64,000 nucleotides of DNA from Gongronella butleri (Eukaryota > Mucoromycota > Mucoromycetes > Mucorales > Cunninghamellaceae). The translations under genes were made by a program, and so were the position numbers. The notes below the pieces were generated by a model. That model was not told where the DNA came from and searched no databases. It saw nothing but the letters and a program-made list of their open reading frames with translations. This document shows positions 11,987 to 25,900 of the stretch, piece by piece. The stretch spans positions 310,001 to 374,000 of the forward strand of contig JAIWZP010000025.1 in NCBI GenBank assembly GCA_025201375.1, written 5' to 3'. Numbering within the stretch: position 1 is the stretch's first letter; the number at the start of each line of letters is the position of its first letter.

Positions 11987-12742
11987 ATGATGTCCGTTCA
12001 AGCACCACTCACCCCGCCCGCAGACGGCCATCCTGAACCGCCATCATCCAAGGACGACAGCGCCCAAGAGAAAAAAGTGACTTTTGATCTATCCAATTTG
12101 ACGACGCACGACGACCAGATGGCGATGCCGCAGGACACGCCGCTTCTTTCGCCATGTATTGACATCCAGGCGCAGCGGATTCCCGATACGATGCTTGTTG
12201 CGCTGCTCAATCGCCCCGACGAGATGCAAGAGCTCGTCAAACGGAACCAACCTTTTTTTGGCACACTCCGTGGGCATCTCGATACCCGATGGTCCAGCTT
12301 TTCAAAGACACTGTTGTGCTCGCGTGACCAAATGCCCGACCGGGCATGGATGGCCAGCATTGAACGCGCCATCCACCACGTGCCAGGTGCCGTCATCACC
12401 TTCAAGGAATTGGTCGGCTACATGGACGACGAACCGAGCGATCACGCGTCCGACGACGCGCCTGAATGCGAGTTTTTGCACGTTGACCTTTGCCAGCTCC
12501 GCCGCAACCCCTCATCCATGCACAGGCTGCCCACCAGCTACCCTCAATTCATGATCAACTGCCAGCAGGCCCTGACAGACGACGCCGTCGCAAAGTTTGA
12601 CGCATTGCTTTCCCCAGAATCTGCAAAACTCAGCGACGACGAATGGAAACACGAAATCAACCTTTGCCTCGGCCCACACGCCAATCTGCTGGATCAGTTT
12701 AAGGAAATTGTCGCTTACGAGATCGAAGAGGCCGACAATTGA
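11987..12742 (+). CDS. Conserved-looking hypothetical protein, intronless
   Basis: A single open frame of 251 codons with balanced composition and codon use like its neighbours, so probably real. Residues 1-45 are polar and Pro-rich (PLTPPADGHPEPPSS). The rest looks alpha-helical and acidic, with segments IPDTMLVALLNRPDEMQELV, RAWMASIERAIHHVPGAVI and LGPHANLLDQFKEIVAYEIEE. There is no signal peptide, membrane segment or motif that I recognise. It is the only intronless gene in the window. Two adjacent ATGs (11987, 11990) could start it. A tract AATTAAATAAA downstream (12841) may be the poly(A) signal. Function unknown. Confidence 0.7.
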   Translation: MMSVQAPLTPPADGHPEPPSSKDDSAQEKKVTFDLSNLTTHDDQMAMPQDTPLLSPCIDIQAQRIPDTMLVALLNRPDEMQELVKRNQPFFGTLRGHLDTRWSSFSKTLLCSRDQMPDRAWMASIERAIHHVPGAVITFKELVGYMDDEPSDHASDDAPECEFLHVDLCQLRRNPSSMHRLPTSYPQFMINCQQALTDDAVAKFDALLSPESAKLSDDEWKHEINLCLGPHANLLDQFKEIVAYEIEEADN

Positions 12743-12980
12743 CCACACCACATCACCTAAAAATCCGCATTTTTTTTACCCGTTTTTCGCTTTTTTTTTT
12801 TTTTGCTCCTTTTACCCCCACGCCCTTTTTGTGACATCATAATTAAATAAAAAGTCATTCCAGCCTTGCGACTAGTGCTTCTTTGCCTTCCGCAGAAACA
12901 GAAAATGACAAGAGAAAAGGCATTTGCCCATTTTGACATTTTATTGATGTTTTACAGCACAAACGTGGCCTGCATGACCT

Positions 12981-13868
12981 TTAGTACACAGGTTCCACGG
13001 CCCATTGTTGATTGGCATTCTCCTCGAGCTTGCGCTTCCAGCTGATGATGCGCGTGCCTTCGTCATCATTGCCGTTCTTAATGTCCAAGACAATACGAGG
13101 GTCGGCCTTGCAGTAAATAAAGCCATCGCGGTAGCCCCAACGCTGATTGTGCGCCCTAAAGTCAAGAAAGCGAAGTGCCGCGAGCACGTGATCAGTCGTC
13201 GTGGTCGAAAAAAAAGGCACAAATGCGCGTTTTTACATGGTGGCCTTGCGGTCAAATTGCTGAATCTTCTTGTCGGCCCTCAAGTCACCTATGATTTAAC
13301 AATTCGTGTCAGCCTTTTGCGAGGCAATTGACGTGAGAAAAAAAAAACGCATACCTCCGTCCAAGTCGATGACTGTTTGCAAAATAAAAGAAAAAAAGTG
13401 TCAACACGGTTTAAATCGTGCCTGGACGATTCTTACCGAGACCCGACTTTTTGTTGACAATGAAACCACCTTGCTCGTAGCGCCAGAGCTGGGTGACAAA
13501 AAAAAAAAAAAAAAAAAATCAGGGGCACAGACGCCAAAAAGTCAGTGAGCCACCCTGTTTGCGTGTGAAAAAGCGCTATCTTACCTGGTTTTTGGCGTCC
13601 TCGCCTTCTTTCTATACGTGCAACACCAAACATTAGCGTTTCCACCCTCATGCAAGTGTCTTTTTACGCGTTCCACGATGAAAGATGTTACCTTTTCCCA
13701 AATGACAAGCTTGGTGCCTTTCTATGCACGTGTAAAAAAGAATGAGCAGGCCGTTTTTGGCCTTAAATTCGAGCTATTTACCTCAAGGAGGCCCTGGTGG
13801 ACATCGATGACTTTGCCGGTCACGGGCGAAACGATGAAAAAGTAGTTGTTTTCGGGGAATCCAGTCAT
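12981..13868 (-). CDS. Ricin-B type beta-trefoil lectin-like protein
   Basis: Seven exons (13782-13868, 13692-13721, 13585-13611, 13437-13488, 13355-13372, 13237-13288, 12981-13155) give 146 aa, the size of one beta-trefoil. The three QxW motifs expected of the fold are present: NQLWRYE, NQRWGYRDG and NQQWAVEPVY at the C-terminus. The repeats also share 'hydrophobic-D' strands (GKVIDVHQG, TVIDLDGG, IVLDIKNG). Such proteins bind sugars; no signal peptide is seen in this model, so it is probably cytoplasmic. Three internal exons are only 30, 27 and 18 nt long. A possible in-frame 5' extension on exons 14261-14286, 14107-14116 and 13869-14060 is described under findings. Confidence 0.82.
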
Positions 13869-14599
13869 GATAAACAAAAAATCAAAAAGTAGTATGGGTA
13901 AAAAAGGGGGAAAAAAGTAAAAGAATTGAGAGAAAAGAAAAGAAGGAAACAGGGACACATCGGTCAGGTCTTCAAAAAAGGAGTAGTCTGGCACCAGAAC
14001 AGCTGAGGTAGCACGAGCATTGAAGGCAAGAAAGAATTCGTGTAACGGCGCCCTCATACCCTTAATTTGCCAAGGTGGACGACGTGTATTTTACCCTTTA
14101 TCATACCTGGGTAGGCCTACAAGCAAAGCAAAAGGCAAAGGGGCCGACGCATTTAGCTTAAGGATACGCGACGCGACGCGATATTGCGCGTTTCCAGACT
14201 CGATTTCTCTCTTTTGCACCCGAAACATGAAAACAAAAAAGACAGAGAAAGACAGCTTACCAGCAAGAGCGCAAAGCCAGTGACATGGATTCAATTCGAG
14301 CCAATTGCTGTGTATCTCGGCTTTTGGGCTTCTCACGGCCCTTTGCAATGGAATTGGCGCGTTGTCGTCTCGTTTTTTTTCTCTCGTGTCAAGGCTATTT
14401 GGAAATCAGAAATACCTGAAAGAAATGATCAAAATGGGAAATGGGGTTAAAATGAGAGACGGAGAGTGTCCAGGGTGGGGGATGAATCGGCATTTCAGGC
14501 GCATCAGCCACTTACGCATTGGACTTTTGTAAGCCCGTCGACTTTTTCCCCCTCTTTTTCTTCCTTACCTTTTTTTTTTTTGTTCCTATTCCATTCACC
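13869..14599. other. Divergent promoter region of lectin and TIM50 genes
   Basis: Holds the 5' leader of the minus-strand lectin gene, a chain of minus-strand splice-like sites (donor at 14259-14260, a 10-nt segment at 14107-14116) and a T/C-rich leader just before the TIM50 start. No independent gene is supported. Confidence 0.55.
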
Positions 14600-16569
14600 A
14601 TGCTTCGACAGTCGGCCTCTCGTCTCCACACTCTTGCCAACAGCCGCCGTCAGATTTCCACGAGCGCTGTGCGTCTCGCTGAAGAGACGGCCGCGTCCAA
14701 ACCCAAGGCTTTCAAGGCCACGCTGCCAAAGGGCGACAAGAAGCCTGCCAAGGCCGATTCCGACAAGTCCAAGTTGTGGAAGTCGGTGGCGCTTGGCTCG
14801 GGTATTGTCACCGGCGGCCTTATTGGCGGTCTCTTTTATTACGGCCGTCCTTTTGGCGACGGACGCGAGGACAAGGTACGTGGCGCTTGCCATGGAGCGC
14901 GACAATGGCGCCCCAAATTGGCGGCATTGTCGCACAATTGCTCATACAACAATGACATAACGCTCACATTCTCATTTTTATATTAGTGGGCCTCGGAAAA
15001 CATGATTTCAGCATCGTATCACCGCGCCATTGAACGCTTCCGTGAATTCCGCCAGGTAAGCAAGGGTCCATTTTGTTGCTGCGGCGCGTGCATCGAGATC
15101 TGAACATATACTTTTTCACCTTTTTTGCAGGACATGAACAAGCCCATGTGGGACAAATTGCTGCCGGATCCTCTTCCTGAGCCTTATGGCCGCCCCTACA
15201 CGCTAGTCATCAACATGGACGAGACACTCGTGTACTCTACATGGACGGTAAGAAGAGGATGCATGGTCAATTGAGACAAAAAAAAAAGTGGAAATTGATC
15301 ATTTCCATGTATTTTTTTCTTTTCTTTTCTTTTCTTTTTCTTTTTCTTTTTTTTTTTTTAGCGCGAACACGGCTGGCGCCACGCCAAGCGCCCTGGTGTC
15401 GACTATTTCTTGTCTTACATGTCTCAATTCTTTGAAATTGTCATCTTTACGTCGCAGCCTGCTATGGTAAAGCTCAAAAAGAGAGAGAAAGAGAAAGAAA
15501 GAGGGAAATGGCGACAAAGACGCGACGAGACGCGTCATGCACCCATCTAATGCACCATTTGTAGAATGCCAAGCCCATCCTCGACAAGCTGGACCCCTAC
15601 CAATACGCCATGTACAAGCTGTTCCGCGACGGCACACGCTATATTGACGGCCATTACGTCAAGGACATGTCCGCGCTGAACCGTGACTTGAGCAAGGTGA
15701 TTGTCTTGGACTCCAACCCCAAGTCGTTTGCTTTGCAGCCCGAAAACGGCATTGCCCTGAAGCCTTGGAAGGGCGAACCCGACGATCATGGGCTTTTAGA
15801 TTATATCCCATTCTTGGAAGGTAAAAAAAAAAAAAGAAATCGATCATGCGGCGGCTCGGCGCGGGCAGGCAATGCAATTCCGTGACAAGCGGGCTCACGT
15901 GCCATGGCGCGCGTTTCTTTTTTTTTTTCTTTTTGTGTTTTTTTTAGCGATTGCATTGACGAACCCAAGTGACACGCGCATGGTGTTGAAGAGCTTTGAG
16001 GGCAAGTCGATTCCCGAGGAGTGGGCCAAGCGCGAGGCGGAGATGAACGAGATGCACAAGCAGCAATGGCTCGCGGAGCAAGAGGGCAAGTCTGGCAAGC
16101 GCAATCTTGGGTCGCTCCTTCGTGGCGGCGCGGCTGGTGCCACCGAGGGCCCTCCTCCCACGTACCTGGAACAGATGCGCAAGCATGTGCGCCAGACATT
16201 TGCGCAAGAGCAGGAGCAGATGAAGCAGCAGCAAGAGCTGATGATGAAGGATTACGAGATGCAGATGGAAAAGATGAAGGACATGAAGATGACCGTGTGG
16301 GAACTCATGTCCCAAGCAGCATCGGTAAGCCTTTTTTCGTCTTTTTTTTTTTTTTTTTTTTTTTCGCCACCGGCGGGCATGGGATCCCGGATGTGGCACG
16401 ATGCAATTCGAAAAAAGAAAAAAGAAAAAAAAAGGAGAAGGGGGTGCGCCCAGTGGGAATCCATGCAAGTATCATCGTATTCATGCATCCTTTTTTTTTT
16501 CGCTTTTAGGGCCAACCTATCATGCCACCCCAAGACTCGGCTCAGCCTCAAGATCAACAAAAGCCATAG
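14600..16569 (+). CDS. TIM50: Mitochondrial import inner membrane translocase subunit TIM50
   Basis: Seven exons (14600-14875, 14987-15055, 15131-15247, 15362-15466, 15565-15820, 15948-16324, 16510-16569) give 419 aa. Tim50 is the receptor of the TIM23 complex that takes presequence proteins as they leave TOM. The N-terminus is a mitochondrial presequence rich in Arg, Ser and Ala ([20 protein letters not shown]), then a Lys-rich stretch and one membrane span ([21 protein letters not shown], ~62-82). The intermembrane-space domain is the FCP1-like fold ([65 protein letters not shown]). The phosphatase signature DxDxT is NMDET here (143-147), lacking the nucleophilic Asp, as expected of a non-enzymatic Tim50. 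The C-terminus is a Gln/Met-rich coiled coil. A poly(A)-like AATAAAAAA lies at 16675. Confidence 0.95.
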
Positions 16570-17131
16570 AAGGTTTGATTTTGCTCATATCCTCGTCTTT
16601 TTTTCAATTTCACGACCACCACCACCTCTCTCTTAGACTTTCTATTTTTTTTTCACGCAACCCACCCTGTTCATAATAAAAAAGTGTATCTTTTTTCTCT
16701 CTTTTTCTTTTGTCATCGATCATGTGCTTTTTGCAATGCAGCTCGCAGAATTTGGGGGAGAAAAAGGTAAGGAGTGGGACCACACCATGCCCTTCGTCGA
16801 TGATGCGATGATACGCGCATGCAGAACGCTCTTTAAATAACGACATGCATCTTTCCAGGAGGCAGGAGGGCGGGACGAGACGCACTCGGGCCGCAAAATA
16901 GCACTTTTAAAGTTGATACAGCTCATTTTTTTTTTAATCTGAATATTTACAACGTACTGGGGATATGGACATAGGTGAGAGAGATAGAAATGTATAGGGG
17001 GGATAATAAAGCACAACAACAGGTTAGGATATCACAACATAAAAAGCGAAAAAAGCTGATACGCCAAGAGTACAGGGCAAAAACGAAAAAAAAAGGAGTA
17101 ACAGTGGGTGTGGGCGGGGGAGCGTGACAAA
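16570..17131. other. Convergent 3' region between TIM50 and the forkhead gene
   Basis: Contains the 3' ends of both genes (AATAAA-like AATAAAAAA near 16675; TTTAAATAAC near 16830). No open frame of interest. Confidence 0.7.
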
Positions 17132-18593
<1,462 letters not shown>

Positions 18594-21500
18594 GAAGAAA
18601 ATGCCAAAATTACAAAAAAAATAAAGTGGAAAGAGTGAGAGAAAAAAAGAATTCATGGCATGGCAATTGCCTTTTTAAACGAATTGGAGTTGGGGGATGG
18701 GCGACGAGCGGCAGGCGCTTTTTTTTATTTTTTGGGTTAGCACATCGTCCCCATTGCGTTGAGGCATTGGACCCAAAGAGTAAAAAGCGCCCCCTTTCTT
18801 CCCCCCCCCCTTCTTTCAAATGGCGAAGCCCGTTTTTTTTTTTTTTAGACGAGCCTTTCCGTTGATCAGGTGGTCATTTCGCCATGGGCCATTTGATTGC
18901 AAATCTTTGGCGATTGTTCCGTCGCGTGTTATCCAATGACATGGGCTCGCTGTAGCCCCTTGCCTCCTGGCCAACATCCATCGCCACCTCAAAAAGCAAT
19001 TCGTGTGGATTGGGCAGTTCCTTTTTTTTCATGGGATTTTTACGCCATCCACTTTTTTTTTGCAAATGATCGCAGTGACGGGCTCCAGGGGAGGCGTAAC
19101 GGGCTCGCGACGACAAATGCGACTTGTCCCCAGCGGGTTTTGCGCCCCCATTACGCACACAATTTGCATTGGTTGCCAGCCAATCCCGTTCGTGATCACT
19201 TTTTTTTTTTTTTTTTTGCCATCTATGAAATGCAGTCTGCATGCACACCTTTCAATCTTTTTTTTTTTTTTTCGTCGATTACCAAGTTGAGCGTGAGCTG
19301 CATAAACGAGACGAATCCCCGATCCATTCGCACCCCGTGTTACACCTGCGTCGCCACAAAGGGGAGGCCAGCATCGTCATGATTGGCAAAAATCTCATGT
19401 ATGGAAGCAACGCCGTCTCCTTCTCGTTTTTTTTTTTTTTTTAATCACAATCGGTGTGAAGCACCTAGGCAAAAAGTTTGCATTGTTGATGAATTGTCCG
19501 CGCGATGATGCAACAGACGCGTGTCGGAGAGCGGTGGGCCATTGAGCTAGTCGTCCCTAGGTCTGCGCCTTTTTTTTTTTTTTTTTTGACTTTCGTCCTT
19601 TAAGCAACGAGTGACGCGCAATTCTAACCTTACCGCCCGCAAAGGCCAGCCATCCTGATATGGTCAGATACGATTTTGGTTTTAAAACGAACTAAAAGAA
19701 GATTTGGCAGCTGGAGTCACCCTAGTCAAAGAGAAGCGCGCCATTTTTGATCAGGACGCGCATGCGGCCGCCGCCCTCCCCCCCTCTCTCTCTCCGTGTT
19801 TCAAGAGCCCATTTGCTGAACCTCCTTGTTTTAAAGCCAGTTGTAATACCTTGACTTTTAAAACTTGCGGCCGAGCTGCAGTGCGCGCGCAATGGCGCGT
19901 GTCCCCCATGGCTTCCATGCCGCCCGCTTTGCTTCTGCTTCTGATCAAAGGCGGAAAGGTACATGGCATGAAGAAGGTGCCTTGATCTATGCATCTGACG
20001 CGTGAATTGCATGAAATGGAGTGCAAAATGCTGTGGCACGGCAGCCATTGGAGAACAAGGGGGGTCGCTTTTCGTCGTTTTCGCCCTCAGTGCCATTTTT
20101 TTTTCCCTTCGATTTCACCGTGGCCGGAAACGCCTTTTTTGACAATCATTTGTGTTACCCCATCCGTTCCCTTCGTCCTTTTACTCCCTAAATCCCATTG
20201 AAAAAAAAAACATGACCACTCGAGAGCTTCCATTTTGGATGTCCCTTCATGTACCATCAGAAAAAAAAAAAAAAAAAAAAAAAAAAGATGGACCACCACC
20301 ATGGCACTTATTCATGTAGCCACCACGTTATGCCGCTGCACGTATTCAATGGGACGGGCTGAGTGCTACGGGCTCGCTCATCATGTGAGCAAATGTGCCG
20401 CATTAAAAAAAAAGTGTGCCTGGCGCAATGGAATGCTTGGAAGGCGCCCCCTGTCTTTGTTCAATTCGTGGGCAAATGATGACATGCCCCACCTTCGGGT
20501 CGGCTCCGAGAGCTTGTTTGGGGGTCCCTTAAAAAAGAAACCTTGGAAAAGCAAAACATAGATGGCCCATGCGAAGTGAAAACACACAAGTTTCTTTTTT
20601 TTTTTCGGCCCCTCACCTTCTTTCCACAGATTCTGCGGGGTGCCGAGAGGGGGAAGGCCTGTTTCACAAAAACCAAATGCGCTCTTTTCTCTTGGCGCAT
20701 CTCGCATCCAGATTGCGTTTTTTCGCCCGTCTAAGCCGAGGAGGGGGCGAACGATGCAAGGAGGTGTTGGGCGCGCGCATCCCTCCTTGCCGGCCAATTG
20801 TCGCCCACCTCGCTCCGCCTCCCCTCCCCCTAGAAGGATCGACACCATGCGTATGATACGGCATCCTGCATAAAATGTGCCTCACGTGGGCCATTTGAAG
20901 TGAACAATGGGGACCACGGAACGCCTGATCAGCGATCGTGACACGCTTATTGGTGATGCGTGTGCCTTGCTCTATTTTTACCTTTTCAATTGCCACTTTC
21001 ATCGTGCCGCGCTAAGTAAATAATCCCAACGATCCCTTTCAGGCACACCAGGGCCTATTCTTGGCTTTTTTTTTTTTATTCAAAAAACAGCGAGGTCACA
21101 GCGTATCGCTGATCCTCGGATGCGCGTGAAACACGCCCAACGGCACCGGGAACCAACAAAACAAGCTACGATTAGCAATAGTCACGCGTAAATGCAGACT
21201 GGCCTACGTATAGTTTTCATAAAATGAAAAAGACCAAAAAAAAAAAAAAGGTGCGTCACCACATCTTGTGCATCAGCACGTGGGCATGGGAAAACGCACG
21301 TTTTGAAGATCCTCTTCTGTTCACTTGTAACGAAAATGTATGAATGAGCTCATTTATCGTGCACTCTTAGGAAAAAAATCACTTCAAGTGTGAAAATTGC
21401 GCCTCAGACGAGAAACGAAAGATGCAAAATAAGGATAGATGAACTTGCAATGATTGCGGCGTGCGCTTCAGTCACGACCGTGGCCACAGCTTGTGGAATT

Positions 21501-22991
21501 GAGTTCAATTTACGCGTGCCTGCCGCTAGAAATGCCATATTTCTTGACATGTTGAGCGGAATTGCGATTTATGAAATGAAATTACATATGATAACTGACC
21601 AGCAGAAACAGAGGCTTGCAGCAAGTAGGCACACAATAGCTCAGTCTATCAGGGGCAACACTGCAGCAATCATTTCCACCGGCAACGCGTTATCAATATC
21701 CTCTTTCTGGGGATCTACATAGCAAGACGATGCCGTTCAACGATCTCCGCACCATAATACCTTTACAGCAGGGCATTTCGACATTGAGCTTTTCAAAAAT
21801 GAATCTAGAAACAGGTATAAATTAGGCCGTTGGCAAGAAAATTGACATTTTGCCTTAAAGTCACCAATTCAACCCGGGCGTACTATCATAAACTGCTATT
21901 CTATCAGGCTGAAACTTTTGCACGAGTGGAATGAGACGCGCTCGGGTGTCATTTTACAGTATCTCCGCGCGACAAACCCGACGCGCGACATTTGCATCAT
22001 ATCATACAATTGGAACGTCCGATCAAAAATTTCAAGCGTGACTTGCTCGGCAACGAACTAAGCTTTTTGTTGCAAATTTCGCACTGAATGCGATGCAACC
22101 AATTTTGAACGGGCTCGACCAAGAAGAAGGCGAGTTTTATGCAAACTGGGCCAAATTTGGTGTTTTTGGAATTTGTGAGCTCAAAAAAATTCGGGCGCAT
22201 CCATCCTTCGCACTGGCTAGAGTTCATGCACTGACGCATTTTTCATTGGCGGGCAGGTATGCTGTAAAAAAATTTCTGGAGGCACGACAGGCCGGCAAAG
22301 TCTGAAAACATGCTCTTCGTTTTTTAAAAAAGGATGTGTCCTTTCTTGTAGAGCGTAGCACGCTGCTCCAAGCACTGCAATAACAGAACGCGCCAGGCTC
22401 TATCCACTGTGAGCTGTGACTAAAAAAACGCACGATCAATCAAACATTTTATCTGAGATTTTGAATATTAATTCGACTTCTTGCTGTATCCAGTCTCTTT
22501 TTCTTATAATACAGTATCTTAAAACTGATGATGAGAGCCGTCCAAACACTTTGTTGCCAAATTCTGCACTTGTGCCTACTACTGTACCGTACACAATTGA
22601 AACGTAAAGATTTGAAAAGTCGAAAAATAGCAGGGAAAGCGCGTCGCGCTCCAAAAATCATGTCGTATGATACAGTAAATGATTTTTTTTTGTGCGAGTG
22701 AATCGGCAAGAATGAAAGTGCCGCAAAGTCGATTGTCATTGCGTCAAAAGTGATCCTCAGAGTGCGATGATATATTTTGTTTTTTTCGTCCTGTTGGAGC
22801 ATGTATAGGCCGTGTCGGTCTTTTTGGCTCGCAGCCAAGCATGAAAAAGGGCGGGGCAATTTGATTGGCTGGTGGAGCTCCAACGGGCGGTGGCAAGATC
22901 GCACAAAATATCGAAGCGCGTTCAAAGTCAACTCTTTTTCTCGCTTCACACTTTTTATTTCGCATCCTTTCTTTCCCATTCCTTGAAACAA
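18594..22991. other. Gene-poor intergenic region, 4.4 kb
   Basis: Many T/A homopolymers of 10-25 nt and no recognisable gene. The longest neutral frame is 110 codons at 21390-21722 (plus), rich in Ala/Ile and unlike any family I know. From about 21800 to 22430 the DNA matches repeats also found near 37 kb and 38 kb. TACAGTA/TACTGTA heptamers occur at about 21956, 22510, 22580 and 22671. Confidence 0.6.
22010..22430 (+). repeat. Dispersed repeat copy 1 (pairs with 38370-38830)
   Basis: Diverged but collinear with 38370-38830. Shared blocks include GTTGCAAATTTCGCACTGAATGCGATGCA / GTTCCAAATTTTGCGCTGAATTCGATGCA in part, TTTTTCATT(G/A)GCGGGCA, TTCTGGAGGCACGAC and GCCGGCAAAGTCTGAAAACA. No long open frame is conserved between copies, so it looks like a decayed non-coding mobile element or a non-autonomous repeat. 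Confidence 0.7.
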
Positions 22992-25900
22992 ATGCCAATG
23001 GCGGCTGCACACGCACTGAAAGGGATCCCCGAGTTTTTTGAGAACAAGCTTGGCGAGTCCATTGTCGCGCGAACGGATGCTTTGGGTAAAATAACAGCAA
23101 CAAGACAAAAAAAGCACCTTTTGGGCGCCATGTTTCTAGGCACCCAGTGCTCTCATCATCTGATGGCTGACACTCACCTCTTGCTTGTATATCCATTTAG
23201 GTACATTCCGCGAATTGGGTCCTCCTGACCTTTGCCATATCATTAAAACGAATGCAAAGCCCGGCGTGAGCGAGGTGAGCAAAGAGTGGGCGTGCTATGA
23301 AAAAATAAAATAAAGGCACGCAACTGACATTGACACGTTTCATTACTCTTTTAAGGTTGGCACGTACCACTATGTGTCAGGCGTTGACGCGTCGTCGTCT
23401 GCAACCCTTGCCGCGTATCTCAATTCATTGACTTACTCCATGGACGAGAACCAGTCGTGGTTCACCAAGTCCAATGCCTGGCGCATTCGATCCGGCATCT
23501 ACTGGTAAAACGTCGCGTCCTGTGCTGCCCATGCGGTTCTTCTGATCCATTTTTTTTTTTTTTTTGCTTTTTTTAGCTGTTTCAATGCGTTTTCGCGTGT
23601 TGACGTGCGCGTGGAAGTCAAGATTCCCGGTGGTGTCGAGTGCTACTTTGTCGACGTGCGCGGTGAGCGGTATGCTCAAAAGCTGATGCGCGTCCCACGC
23701 CCCTGACACACTTTTTTTTTTTTTCCCTCAAAAGACACGAAACGACGGCGAGCATCTGGCAAGAAACGTACTTGTCAGCCGTGCTTCGCGCCATCCTGTA
23801 TTCGGACGACAGCTACTACCGCCTGGCCGGCTACAGAAAGGTCGATCCCATCACCAGTCTGCAGGCCGAGCAAAAATTCCTGGAAGCTGTCGAAACGCTC
23901 TTTTTCCGAGGTAGAGCAGCAATTTAGTTAAAAAATATCATCCCAGACACTCACGCTGGTTTGTCATTTTGTTAGGCTGGCAGCTCGGCAGCAAGCCGGA
24001 GATCCAGACGGCCACGGTGGTGCACAACCACCTGACATCTGGTGTGATGAAATATTTTAGCGACAGCTTCCGCTATGGTCCGGCCATTACTCTGTTTGAA
24101 AAGCTGCAACAAAAGGATCCCGAGGTCGGCGCGCTCTTGGCAGAGGCGTACATTGGACAGAATGAGGAGATCAAGGCCGTCAATGTGCTCCATGATTGCC
24201 TAAAGCAGGCTCCCATGAGCTACTCGTTGTTGCACGTCCAAGTCGAGTATCTGCGCTCCAAGGTTAGCCTACACAAAGGATGCAGGGTGGCACTGGCTGC
24301 GACAATGGCGTGATTTTTGGGTGCTGATCGTCTTTCTCATTTCTTCTTTTTCTTTTTTGTCTTTTTGACTCTTTTTAGGGTGAATTTGACATGGCGCTGA
24401 AGCTTGCCAAGTTTGCCGTGAACACGACTCCCTCCGAGTTCTTGACCTGGGCAAAATTGACAGATGGTAAGCAGTCAATGAGACCAAAACGTGTCAATTC
24501 TGTGTTTTAATCCAATTTTTAGTGTACATTGACATTGGCGACTACCAAAATGTAAGATCTACAAGATGCGGTGCGACAATGCGAATTTGTTTTTGCTAAC
24601 TTTATCATTTTTAGGCTTTGTTGACGCTCAATTCGTGCCCAATGTTCACGTACAGCGAACGCGACATGCATCGCATGCCCGCGCCCTCTTACACGCATCT
24701 GCCCGTCAAGGCCGAGATTGCCAATTCGGGTGTCATGGAAGAGGATGCTTCTGGTCGCGAGAATGAGGTACTTTTTTTAAACGCGTAAAATAATCGGACG
24801 CGCTTTTATCTCACCTTTTTTTTTATTTTTAATATCAGGCTGATCCCAATTTGTTGCGCCTGCCTGCGCCTGCGCTGCACGGCACTTTCTCCAAAGCTTA
24901 CGCGTTGCTGACGCGTCTTGCTGGACGCATTGGCTGGGACGATCTGCTCAAGTGCCGCTCTGTGGTGTTTGTGATGGAAGAAGAATATCGCAAGCAAAAG
25001 GCCAAGGAGGAGGAACACAAGGGCAGCTTCTCGCTGCCATCTGCGCCCATTGCGGAGGAGCCTGTGGAAGAGTCCAAGAATGAGGAGCCCACAGAGGAAG
25101 CCAAGGATGAGGAGCCCAAAGAAGCCGATGCGGACGACACCAAGGAGGACGATGCGACCGACAAGGAGGCCAATGCCACAGAGGAGCTGAGCGAGAAGCT
25201 GGAAGACGTCGATCTGGACGACGACGCCGAAAAGAAGCAAGACGATGAAAAGGTCAATGGGGACGCGCACGTCGAGGTTCAACACATGTCCCTCGAGCGC
25301 CCTCGTCAAGCTGCTGAAGACGCCAATGTACGCCCAATTGAACAAAAAAAGAGCTCTCCATCTCACTCATCATTCCCCTCTTCCCACCTCCCTTTTTTTT
25401 TTTACGTGTTCTAGGGCGAGCACAGCAACAAGCAAGATGAATCCAGCTTCACGTTTGGCAACAAGCGCCTTTGCGAGCGCTGGCTGGATAACCTTTTCAT
25501 GGTGCTCTACGAGGACTTGCGAATCTATACCTTCTGGCGCACAGAGGTTGCTCATTATCGTGCACAGCAGCTGCCTTACCGCAAGACCGGCACCGAATGG
25601 GAATTGCTGGGTGATCTTGCTCTCCGTCTGTGGCACGAGGTACGAATGCATTGCCCTTTTTCCCCAATTGCGCGTCGACAGCATACTCAATTGGTTTTAT
25701 TTTCTTTGCCCATGTTTGCTTTAGGAGGAATCCAAGGAGGCTTATGAACAATGCCTGGATCAAAAGTTCTCTGCCAAGGCTTGGATCAAGCTGTTGGAGA
25801 TGTATGCCAAGCAAGGCAACGTTGAACGAGCTTTGTTGGCTGCTGTGAAGCTCACAGTGTACCACGAGCGATGGTATCATGAGATTGTCGTAAGCAAAAG

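Noticed and set aside
16021..16509. Alternative plus-strand and minus-strand frames over the TIM50 coiled-coil region
   Set aside because: Out-of-frame shadows of the repetitive Gln/Met/Lys codons of TIM50.
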